From Alteromonas_F sp964429915 (GTDB taxonomy: Bacteria > Pseudomonadota > Gammaproteobacteria > Enterobacterales > Alteromonadaceae): a stretch of DNA of 49,410 nucleotides. The translations under genes were made by a program, and so were the position numbers. Shown here one piece after another: positions 35,675 to 43,658 of the stretch (positions are counted from its first letter, which is position 1; each line of letters opens with the position of its first letter). The DNA lies in the NCBI GenBank assembly GCA_964429915.1, contig CAYSDZ010000025.1, positions 1 to 49,410 of the forward strand, given 5' to 3'. The notes beneath the pieces are model-generated. The model worked only from the letters and a program-made list of their open reading frames with translations. It had not been told where the DNA came from and did not search any database.

Positions 35675-37057
35675 ATGAATACACTTCAACACAAGATTTG
35701 GCGCTGGCATTTTTATGCGGGAATTCTGACCTTACCTTTTGTGGTGTTGTTATCAATTACCGGTACGATTTACGTATTTAAACCGCAAATTGAGGCATTT
35801 ACCAAATACAGACTCAGCGCTACGCTACCTACTGTTAACCCTGGCGAACCGTCTTTATCGGCTGATCAGTTAGTTAGCATAGGACAGCAAGCACTACCTG
35901 AAATGCAATTGAAGCGCTATCTCGTCCCCGAACCTAAGGATGCAATAGTGCAAATTGAGTTTCGCAAAGGACGCGAGGGACATACGCTATGGCTGAATCG
36001 GGCCAATGGCGACATAGTAGAAAGCTATCAATCTAGCTCGAGTCTGTTAAACACAGTGAAAAAGCTGCACAGCGAATTGTTGCTCGGAAACAGGGGATCA
36101 TACCTTATTGAACTGGTCGCCAGTTGGATGATTGTATTACTGGTGTCAGGTGTTTATTTGTGGTGGCCTCGGCCCAGTGCGGGGAAAAGCTGGTTAACCA
36201 CGATAAGGCCAGCCTTACTACCAAACTTACGTACAAATAAATACCAAAATAAACGGCAAAAGTGGCGTGAATTGCATGGCTCAGTGGGTATTTGGTTTAG
36301 CTTGTTGATTCTGGCTTTTTTACTTACCGGTTTGCCATGGACCCAGCTATGGGGCGCGGGGTTCGACCGAGTGGAAAAGGCCATGAAGTGGGGAGGGCCG
36401 GGCCAAGAATGGCGAGTAACCTTACGCTCAGCATCAAAACCCACATCTGAACCGAAAAGTGATGGGCTTGACCTGTGGGAAACCAGTGAAGGAACATCTC
36501 AAGTTAAATTACAATCTGGTCCTCAACCGCAGGGGGCAGGTCATTCGCTACAACAAATACTGGATAATCCGCAATTGCCCACGCTAGTTCCACCGATTCA
36601 AGTGCAGCCGCCGCGAGGCGATAACGGCGTTTGGACGGTACGAGCTATGTCAGCATATCGACCCGAGCGTCTCACCTTGCATTATGATAAATGGTCGGGT
36701 GAGGAAATTATGCGTATTGGATTTAAAGATTATCACCCAGTTAAGCAGGTGGTGTCTTTGGGGATCAGTTTACATGAAGGCGCACTCTTTGGCTGGTTAA
36801 ATCAAATTTTGGCAGCGGTGGTCGCACTAACCGTGGTGTTTTTAAGTGTAAGTGGTGCCATTATGTGGTGGCAAAGACGGCCTAAAGGAAAGCTAGCTGC
36901 ACCGAAAAAACGACCTAATATTGCCTATGGTTCGGGTATCGTGGTTATTACATTAGCTTTAGCCGCGTTTTTGCCCATGGTCGCCATTAGTTTAGTGTTA
37001 ATCGGTCTGATTGAATTACTGCGGTATGCGTGTTTAACTAATATTGAAAGAGCATAA
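35675..37057 (+). CDS. PepSY-domain inner-membrane protein (PiuB-like)
   Basis: A 460-residue protein with four to five transmembrane helices and PepSY regions. It opens LQHKIWRWHFYAGILTLPF, has LHSELLLGNRGSYLIELVASW, HGSVGIWFSLLILAFLLTGLPW and VSLGISLHEGALFGWLNQIL (in order), and is typical of iron-regulated membrane reductase-like proteins beside TonB receptors. Conserved His residues in the helices suggest heme or metal binding and a role in reducing imported ferric complexes. The start is ATG 35675, one base after the receptor stop, with GAAGG upstream; an earlier TTG at 35660 would overlap the receptor. Confidence 0.88.
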   Translation: MNTLQHKIWRWHFYAGILTLPFVVLLSITGTIYVFKPQIEAFTKYRLSATLPTVNPGEPSLSADQLVSIGQQALPEMQLKRYLVPEPKDAIVQIEFRKGREGHTLWLNRANGDIVESYQSSSSLLNTVKKLHSELLLGNRGSYLIELVASWMIVLLVSGVYLWWPRPSAGKSWLTTIRPALLPNLRTNKYQNKRQKWRELHGSVGIWFSLLILAFLLTGLPWTQLWGAGFDRVEKAMKWGGPGQEWRVTLRSASKPTSEPKSDGLDLWETSEGTSQVKLQSGPQPQGAGHSLQQILDNPQLPTLVPPIQVQPPRGDNGVWTVRAMSAYRPERLTLHYDKWSGEEIMRIGFKDYHPVKQVVSLGISLHEGALFGWLNQILAAVVALTVVFLSVSGAIMWWQRRPKGKLAAPKKRPNIAYGSGIVVITLALAAFLPMVAISLVLIGLIELLRYACLTNIERA

Positions 37058-37068
37058 GCGTAGGTAAA

Positions 37069-40062
37069 TTAATAACAAATTTGATTGCGACCATTTTGCT
37101 TGGCCTCATATAACAATACGTCCGCTTTTTTGATACTTTCGTCGAGGGAGTCGCTATGTTTAACAATAGCAACTCCACCTGAAACGGTTACCTTGATGGA
37201 TTGCCCTGATATTTCAACTGGTTTTTCAGACACCATCACTCGTATATCGTTTGCTACCTTTATGGCTAGCGCCATGTCTGCTTTTGGTAATAGTAATACA
37301 AATTCTTCGCCACCCCAGCGACCCACCATATCGTCGTTTTTCAAGTGGCTTTGAATGATCGTGGCAAACCGCAGAAGTATCTCGTCGCCCGCACTGTGTC
37401 CGAAGTTATCGTTAATCCTTTTGAAAAAATCAATGTCAAATAACATCACCGCTGATGCTTCGTTTAACGTATCAATAATCTGCAACTGTTTATTTGCAAA
37501 GTAAGTAAATCCTCTTCTGTTATAGACTTTGGTGAGTGGATCTTGGTTAGATAACGTTTGCAATTGCTCATTGGCTAGTTTTAATTCTTTGGTCTTATTT
37601 GCCACTTCTTCGGCAAGTTTCTCAGAGTGTGAAAATTGTTCATACGCCCGCCATTTTGCATACAAATAAATACTCAATATCCCTAATACAACCCATGATA
37701 TTACTGCTATTTTAGTCGCATACCAAGGTGGCTTTACTTCAATTTTTAATACCACTTGGTCGCGATTGAAGTTGCCATATCGATCAGTCGATTTAACTTC
37801 AAGCGTATAGCTGCCGGGGTCCAGTGATGTATAAGTGATGGAGCGTTTGGTACTATCAAGCGTTAACCATTGATTGTTAAACCCTAACAAGCGATAGGCA
37901 TATTGAATATTTTCAGGACTGATTAATTCCGTGGCGGCGATGTCTACTGTAAACAAAATATCGTTATAATCGATATTCAGAGAGGTATTTTTGATGGGTT
38001 TGATTGGGGTTGATTGAGCATTGATTTCTCGTAACCCCGACTCATTATTTAAAATTGAAATCCGTGTAATATGCAGTGAAGGAAAACTTTTAGGGCGAAC
38101 AATGTTGTCTGGATGAAAATAGGTAACGCCGTCTGAGCCAGCGAAAAAGATTTGTCCCTTTGAATTCATTGAATTTGCACTTATGAAATACCCTCCACGA
38201 CTAGCTCCGTCTTTGTTGTCATAAAACTCTAGCACAGACAAGGTTTTATCCATTTTAACGATGCCATTGATTGTCGAAATCCAATAATTACCATTAACTC
38301 CCTCTCGAATAGCACCAATTGACACTTTACTTAGTTCAGTCTCAGGGAAAATGGAAGTAAATGTCAGCGTGCCGCTTTGACTATCCTCTTCCATTAGTTG
38401 CACACCTTTTGCTTGTGTCGCTACAAGGTATTGACCGTCAGACTTATCAGATATCCAAGTGACAACATTATGGGCTAAAGAATTGGGATCATTGGGGGTG
38501 TGGAGATAGACCTCCTTGGTCTTCTCAATGGGATTAATTTTGACTATGCCTTCAGATGTGGCGAGCCACACCTTTTCTTCGTCGCTTACGTGAATGCCTA
38601 ACACCCTGTCAGTATCGTAGTGTGACAAGATCTCTTGGTTGATTGGGTTATAATGATAAAAGCCATGAGTGGTAGTGCCTACGTAGAGGTTGCCCTTACC
38701 GTCGCCTGCCAAGCTGTAGATAGGAATGCCTTTAAAGCCAACCGTGATTAACGCTGTTTTAGAGCGATTTAAACGTGCCAAGCCTACTCGTGTAGAAACC
38801 CATAGTGTGTCGTCGAACGTTGAGTGAAATATATCAAGTAGAATATTGGCATTGTCTGCATTTACATCTCCCTTTTCAAATTCGTAACGAGTCCGTGTTT
38901 GTTGTCGTGCGTCTATTTTCCACAGGCCCTCTGGTGCCGTTATCCATAAATTTTCTTGGTTATCAAGCTCGGTAGAATAAGCGAGCCTTGTAGTTCCTAT
39001 CGACAGATTGTTAAACAATATTGCCTTGGGAGACACTACGCTGAAACCATTAATCAAAGTGCCAAATAATATCTGATCAGCGTTGTCCACAAATAAGGAA
39101 TACACGATTGAGCCTGAATCATTGTTTTCTTCTGCGTTATTAAGCTTCATGGGCAATAGAGCGTTTTCTTTCTTATAGTTAGGAAAAATAGACACGCCTT
39201 TGTTTGTTGCCACCCAAATTGTCCCAGAGGACGATTGTTCAATGTCATAAACAATATTATTTGCCAGTCCCTGTTTGGTACTCACTTGAACGGTGTTCAG
39301 TGGTGAGTTATTGGCATCAAAAGTAAAATGAAAAAGCCCCTCTGAGTTCGTCCCCACCCAAAGGGCCTGCTCGTGGTCAATAAAAACTGACAAGACAATT
39401 TTGCTCTTCAAGAGTGTCGGTAACCATTTCCCACGATTAATATCGTAGCGTAACAAACCATTAGACGAAGCGATGAAGAGCACGTTCTGCTCATCAGTCT
39501 CAAGTTCGTGAATAAAAATGCGTGAAAACTCAGTATGAAAGGGAACGGAGGTAAATGTTTTTGTAATTTTGTTTTGCACATATAAAGTGCTGCCGGCCAC
39601 TACCCAAAGCGAGCCTGCTTTGTCAAAATGAAGTGCAGGAAATCGTTTATGTGGCTCACCATTATTTGTTTTTAGATTAATGGTTTCAATATTGCCGGTT
39701 ACCGCATCAAGTTTATTTAAACCGCTTGCTGTTCCTACCCACAAGTCGCCAGTGCTTTTATCAAGTTCAAGATCGAGTATGTGTAAACCACTTAAACCCG
39801 TGTGAATATCTGAGGTTTCGCCAAAATTTTCAAACGAATATCCATCAAAGCGATCCAAACCACTTTGGGTTGCTAACCAAATGAACCCATTTAAATCTTG
39901 TTCTATATCGTAAACCGTGTTTTGTACAAGCCCTTCATTAGAAGTAAAGTTTTTCTTATTTTTTAGCGCTTGCACTAAACTAGCCGACTGACAAGAGGCG
40001 CTAACAATAAATAAAATAAGTACACAAAATGGGATACGCGTGGTCATACCTGACGGTGTCAT
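37069..40062 (-). CDS. Diguanylate cyclase with periplasmic propeller sensor (Reg_prop-Y_Y_Y-GGDEF)
   Basis: About 997 residues. A signal/anchor segment (IPFCVLILFIVSASC) is followed by two periplasmic beta-propellers made of Reg_prop repeats such as NGFIWLATQSGLDRFDGYSF and GDLWVGTASGLNKLD. Then come a Y_Y_Y domain, one transmembrane helix (IAVISWVVLGILSIYLYA), a short coiled coil and a GGDEF domain. The active-site GGEEF is intact (about residue 916), so it should make c-di-GMP from two GTP. The RxxD inhibitory site reads KNDD, so product inhibition is probably lost. Starts at 40116 (TTG), 40098, 40062 and 40047 are all possible; I chose 40062 because the signal peptide then has a normal n-region, but no ribosome site decides it. 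Confidence 0.88.
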   Translation of the reverse strand: MTPSGMTTRIPFCVLILFIVSASCQSASLVQALKNKKNFTSNEGLVQNTVYDIEQDLNGFIWLATQSGLDRFDGYSFENFGETSDIHTGLSGLHILDLELDKSTGDLWVGTASGLNKLDAVTGNIETINLKTNNGEPHKRFPALHFDKAGSLWVVAGSTLYVQNKITKTFTSVPFHTEFSRIFIHELETDEQNVLFIASSNGLLRYDINRGKWLPTLLKSKIVLSVFIDHEQALWVGTNSEGLFHFTFDANNSPLNTVQVSTKQGLANNIVYDIEQSSSGTIWVATNKGVSIFPNYKKENALLPMKLNNAEENNDSGSIVYSLFVDNADQILFGTLINGFSVVSPKAILFNNLSIGTTRLAYSTELDNQENLWITAPEGLWKIDARQQTRTRYEFEKGDVNADNANILLDIFHSTFDDTLWVSTRVGLARLNRSKTALITVGFKGIPIYSLAGDGKGNLYVGTTTHGFYHYNPINQEILSHYDTDRVLGIHVSDEEKVWLATSEGIVKINPIEKTKEVYLHTPNDPNSLAHNVVTWISDKSDGQYLVATQAKGVQLMEEDSQSGTLTFTSIFPETELSKVSIGAIREGVNGNYWISTINGIVKMDKTLSVLEFYDNKDGASRGGYFISANSMNSKGQIFFAGSDGVTYFHPDNIVRPKSFPSLHITRISILNNESGLREINAQSTPIKPIKNTSLNIDYNDILFTVDIAATELISPENIQYAYRLLGFNNQWLTLDSTKRSITYTSLDPGSYTLEVKSTDRYGNFNRDQVVLKIEVKPPWYATKIAVISWVVLGILSIYLYAKWRAYEQFSHSEKLAEEVANKTKELKLANEQLQTLSNQDPLTKVYNRRGFTYFANKQLQIIDTLNEASAVMLFDIDFFKRINDNFGHSAGDEILLRFATIIQSHLKNDDMVGRWGGEEFVLLLPKADMALAIKVANDIRVMVSEKPVEISGQSIKVTVSGGVAIVKHSDSLDESIKKADVLLYEAKQNGRNQICY

Positions 40063-40168
40063 GCCTATATTTTGATCAAAAAGCGCTGTATTTATCATCA
40101 AATTTACAGAATCCAAACGCGCCTGTCGACGTTTTTAGATGTGATAGCTCTGAAACGAGCATGTTGAG

Positions 40169-40801
40169 GTGGAACGGGTATATCAACAAAAAGCCATCAA
40201 TAGTGCTTATTTAACCCGTCGCTCGTATCTTGAGGACAAAGAGCGAGAGGTATTGTTTACAAGCATTGTCGATTCTTCCTTACTGAATATTGTTGAGCAC
40301 TATATCCCAGCTCCAGCCTTTTTAAACACTCAGCTGTTTTTTGACCCCTACAACCCGCATCAACCTAACTACTGGCATAGAGATATTCAGTACGGCCAAT
40401 CCGACGAGGTACAAAAAAAGGCGATAACTCAAGGCGATATCATGCCGCATTTTCGCATTCCTATTGTCGATGAAACTGGCCTTGAGCTGATACCCGGTTC
40501 TCACAAGCGCTGGGATACAGATAATGAGTACAATACCCGGATGGCTTTACATGGAAGGAAACCATCAGATAACCTAGCCAATGCTAAGGCGATCTCTTTA
40601 AAGCGAGGGGATGTGTTAGTTTTTTCAGCAAAAATGCTCCACCGAGGAAAGTACGGTCATCAACGCTTTGCCTTCGATGTGCTATTTGCAAATGAGCAAA
40701 GTTCATATTTGAACAGCGTATCTAAGGATTGCTTACCTAGCCACGATATGCCTGACAGTATTCGGCGGCATCCGGTATATGTGCGAAGCATTAAATCGTA
40801 G
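40169..40801 (+). CDS. Phytanoyl-CoA dioxygenase-family protein, probably N-terminally truncated
   Basis: A 210-residue Fe(II)/2-oxoglutarate dioxygenase-like protein. The iron ligands His70 and Asp72 in NYWHRDIQYG and distal His158 in LHRGKYG are present, as are FRIPIVDETGLELIPGSHKRW and FSAKMLH. The first HxD usually lies 40-60 residues further in, and the frame is closed by a TGA at 40151, so the N-terminal strand region seems lost. The start (GTG 40169) is only the first available codon. It lies alone, divergent from the cyclase and convergent with a gene fragment. It may be inactive. The substrate is unknown. Confidence 0.6.
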   Translation: MERVYQQKAINSAYLTRRSYLEDKEREVLFTSIVDSSLLNIVEHYIPAPAFLNTQLFFDPYNPHQPNYWHRDIQYGQSDEVQKKAITQGDIMPHFRIPIVDETGLELIPGSHKRWDTDNEYNTRMALHGRKPSDNLANAKAISLKRGDVLVFSAKMLHRGKYGHQRFAFDVLFANEQSSYLNSVSKDCLPSHDMPDSIRRHPVYVRSIKS

Positions 40802-40934
40802 AGACCGAATCAAACGTCCATTTTTGTCCTTGCTCAGGAACAATAAATCTTACTCCTGTTTGATTGTCTTGGGTTAGTTGCTCTGCCACAAGCGGAGTGA
40901 TGAATTGCCAAAGTTGCTGTAAATAAGTTGAGTT
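40791..40934 (-). pseudogene. C-terminal fragment of an unidentified gene
   Basis: A minus-strand frame of 47 codons without a start reads YLQQLWQFITPLVAEQL, then TGVRFIVPEQGQKWTF and VSTI before a stop at 40791. Upstream it is closed by a TAA at 40935-40937. Its composition looks like the end of a real protein, but I do not recognise the family. It overlaps the end of the dioxygenase gene by 11 bases. The stretch 40935-41001 before wzc shows nothing more. Confidence 0.4.
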
Positions 40935-41001
40935 TTAAACTGAATCTGCGCCTATGTGCGGACTGTAGACTGAGACAAATGATTGGGAATGTTGCAAGTC
41001 A

Positions 41002-43131
41002 TCAGACTTTACCTGTTGTTAAAAGCCTAAACGTATAACTTAACATTAATCTTAGTCTACTTGGTGCGTTGCGATTGGCGCGAATGCTTTTTGATTTATT
41101 AAAAACAACGCCAATCGTCGGGGTACCCACTTCCTGTAAACGCTGCACTGAATCGGTAACGTCATCAGCACTATTGTTTTCTACATCACAGACTAATACG
41201 GCTGCATCTGCATTTTTTGCTAGCACCAATCCATCACTGTATTCAGCAATTGACGGTGCAATAACGATTACACGCTCGTAAAACACGGCCATACGTTCAA
41301 GCATTACGGTGAGTCGGTTTTTAGTTAATTCTACCAATGGGTCATTAGGTAAATCGCCACTTGGCATAATAGACAGTTGCGAGCCTCTAAGCTTTTCAAT
41401 GCAGTCTTTGTATTTGTCTGTTCGTTTGACAAAGTTGGTGAGTCCGGGATGAGACAACGGCATATTGAATATTTCGTGAAGCGAAGGATTGCGTAAATCA
41501 GCATCAATAAGTAAGGTTTTATCAAGCTGACCGAAGGCCTTGGCGAGTGTCACGCCGATCGTCGATTTTCCATCGCCACTTCGAATACCCGACACGATAA
41601 CTATCCGCACTTCCTTATTAGAGACCATTAATGCGGTTCGCAGTGAGCGAATGGCTTCGGTGAAAGGATGATAGGTTTCTTTGCGCTGGATAGATTTGGT
41701 TAGGGTTTTATCAAATCGGGTTGTGCTTAGTCGTGGTACTTCAGACAATACGGGAATACCAATCTTGTTTAATACGTTTCGATAGCGAGACTCCTTATCG
41801 TTGATAATGCTGATAGCGAGCCAAAAAGCGGCGCTAAAAAAACTGGAAACCAATATCGAAACTGCAACAAGAAGTGTTAAATTTGGCTTACTGGGTGAAG
41901 TAGGCAGAGTGGCAACGTCAACCACAGAGTAATGCTCATTTTGTCCCAGTTCACGCAAAATTTCAGTTTCTTGTAAACGCTCCAAAAAGGCGTCATAGAC
42001 TTTTTGCGTTGACATCACTTCGCGTTTCAATCGGTTCAATCGCAACTCGTCTGCGCCTAGTTCACTGAGCTGCTCCATGGCTTGCTGAATTTGCTCGTCG
42101 AGGCCTTCTTTCACAATTTTTAAAGACTCATAATCTTGTTTTACCGCTGCGATAAAGGTGCTTATCGTCGACTGTCGTTCAGACAATAATTGTTGCAAAT
42201 TAGACTGTGCTTGAATGTACTTCGGGTGTTTGAATTTGTATCTATCTTTCAGTTCAGCAAAACGTTGGGCGTGTTCGGCCAATTTGCTATTCACTTCTAC
42301 CAACATGGGCAAGTTTAAAAACTGGGGAATGCTCATCATTTGGTCAATATCGCCGTCAGCTAATTTAATTTGTGCAAGCGTGCGTTCTAAACCCGCCATT
42401 TTCTTATGATTCTCACTGCGTTGTTGCAGTAGCGCGGCAATTTCTTTATTGGCAATGTTTATCTGACTTGAGGTGTCGATCATCTGGTTTTCGCGCAAAA
42501 AATCTTGGTACGACTGTTCAGCTAATGACAATTCTTCTTGTAGTTCGGCAATATGATTGGTTAGCCAAGCAGAGGCCTCGTCGGCGCGTTTCTTACTTAA
42601 ATTATCAAGAAACTGAAAGAACGCGGGGCCAACTTGGTCAACAATGGCGACGGAAACCTCCGGCGTCAAAGATTCAAAGCTAATTTTTAACAGGTTGGTC
42701 TCACCCAAAGGGCGAATCGACAAGCGATAAAGTAACTGGCTAATTGCAAATTCGACATGTCGAGCTTCATCTACCCCAGGTTTTTTAGAACGAAATTCTT
42801 CATACTGCGTCAAGTTGAGAGTACTAACGATATCAGACAAAAATACGCGCGAGTACATGTATTCAATATACGTATCAAGTTGCGTGTCACTGCTTCCTGT
42901 AAGGGTGGATACGGGGTCTGGCAAGCTCAAATTTTTGCTGTTTGTATCGAGCAGTATGGTGCTACTCGCTTTGTAATAGCGGGGCAGTGTGGTGATCTTA
43001 TAAAAGCAAAGTGAAACTAATACGCAAATCGTTAACACGATTTTGATTTTGTTGCGCCACAAAAAAGTAAAGAGTTGCGCCAAATCAAAAGACGCTGCCT
43101 TACTTTGCTTGTTTATTTGCTGCGCGTTCAT
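41002..43131 (-). CDS. wzc: Wzc-like polysaccharide co-polymerase with degenerate BY-kinase domain
   Basis: A 709-residue protein. A Wzz domain comes between two transmembrane helices (about residues 30-50 and 420-440), with long coiled-coil periplasmic helices and a GNVR-like VYDAFLERLQE segment. A cytoplasmic kinase-like domain follows. Walker A (SGIRSGDGKST, Lys522) and Walker A' (LLIDADLRNPSLH) are intact. The Walker B position reads VIVIAPS, without the Asp of the usual IIDxPP, and there is no C-terminal tyrosine cluster (the end is SYTFRLLTTGKV). It controls chain length and links Wzy to the export channel. I chose ATG 43131, two bases after the wza stop; TTG 43137 is possible. Confidence 0.9.
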   Translation of the reverse strand: MNAQQINKQSKAASFDLAQLFTFLWRNKIKIVLTICVLVSLCFYKITTLPRYYKASSTILLDTNSKNLSLPDPVSTLTGSSDTQLDTYIEYMYSRVFLSDIVSTLNLTQYEEFRSKKPGVDEARHVEFAISQLLYRLSIRPLGETNLLKISFESLTPEVSVAIVDQVGPAFFQFLDNLSKKRADEASAWLTNHIAELQEELSLAEQSYQDFLRENQMIDTSSQINIANKEIAALLQQRSENHKKMAGLERTLAQIKLADGDIDQMMSIPQFLNLPMLVEVNSKLAEHAQRFAELKDRYKFKHPKYIQAQSNLQQLLSERQSTISTFIAAVKQDYESLKIVKEGLDEQIQQAMEQLSELGADELRLNRLKREVMSTQKVYDAFLERLQETEILRELGQNEHYSVVDVATLPTSPSKPNLTLLVAVSILVSSFFSAAFWLAISIINDKESRYRNVLNKIGIPVLSEVPRLSTTRFDKTLTKSIQRKETYHPFTEAIRSLRTALMVSNKEVRIVIVSGIRSGDGKSTIGVTLAKAFGQLDKTLLIDADLRNPSLHEIFNMPLSHPGLTNFVKRTDKYKDCIEKLRGSQLSIMPSGDLPNDPLVELTKNRLTVMLERMAVFYERVIVIAPSIAEYSDGLVLAKNADAAVLVCDVENNSADDVTDSVQRLQEVGTPTIGVVFNKSKSIRANRNAPSRLRLMLSYTFRLLTTGKV

Positions 43132-43133
43132 GG

Positions 43134-43658
43134 TCAAAACAAGCTTTCTTTAATTTCAATGATATCGCCGGGGAAGACTAATGTCGATTTTTCAGCCGGA
43201 AGGCGTTGTTTATCGACACCGCGAATAATATACCAGTTTTTCTTTGACGCTCTGTCTTTTAGTCCGCCTGCTGATGCAATGGCTTGGTCGACCGTTAAGT
43301 CGAATTCAAAATCGTATGCGCCAGAATTTACTACTGCTCCTCTTATATAGATGGGACGATAATTTTCTACATAGATCGCCACGCTTGGATTCACGAGATA
43401 ACCATCAAAATAGGCTTGCTCAATTTCCTCAGCCAATTGTTGAGTGGTTTTTCCGCGCACATAGATGTTGCCTATGAGTGGCATTTTAACTTGCCCCAGT
43501 TTCTCTACTTTTACCCTTACGTTAAGATCGGGTTCGTTATAGACACTAATTGAAATCGTATCGCCTGCATCAATAACAAAAGGTTGGGCGTCGCTCTGTG
43601 CAAAACTGCGGTCAAAACAAACTAAAAGGAATACGACGCTCAGAAAGCGTAAAACCAC
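43134..43658 (-). CDS. wza: Polysaccharide export protein (short Wza/OPX family)
   Basis: A 174-residue periplasmic protein with a signal peptide (LRFLSVVFLLVCFDRSFA). A Poly_export domain (DAGDTISISVYNEPDLNVRV) and one SLBB-type domain (PIYIRGAVVNSGAY, DLTVDQAIASAGGL) follow. It lacks the lipobox and the C-terminal amphipathic helix that forms the outer-membrane pore in the 379-residue E. coli Wza. It should form the periplasmic part of the export path and need a separate outer-membrane pore, for which the barrel gene just upstream is the candidate. The start is GTG 43658, with GAGG five bases before it, inside the end of the barrel gene (19-base overlap). Confidence 0.88.
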   Translation of the reverse strand: MVLRFLSVVFLLVCFDRSFAQSDAQPFVIDAGDTISISVYNEPDLNVRVKVEKLGQVKMPLIGNIYVRGKTTQQLAEEIEQAYFDGYLVNPSVAIYVENYRPIYIRGAVVNSGAYDFEFDLTVDQAIASAGGLKDRASKKNWYIIRGVDKQRLPAEKSTLVFPGDIIEIKESLF

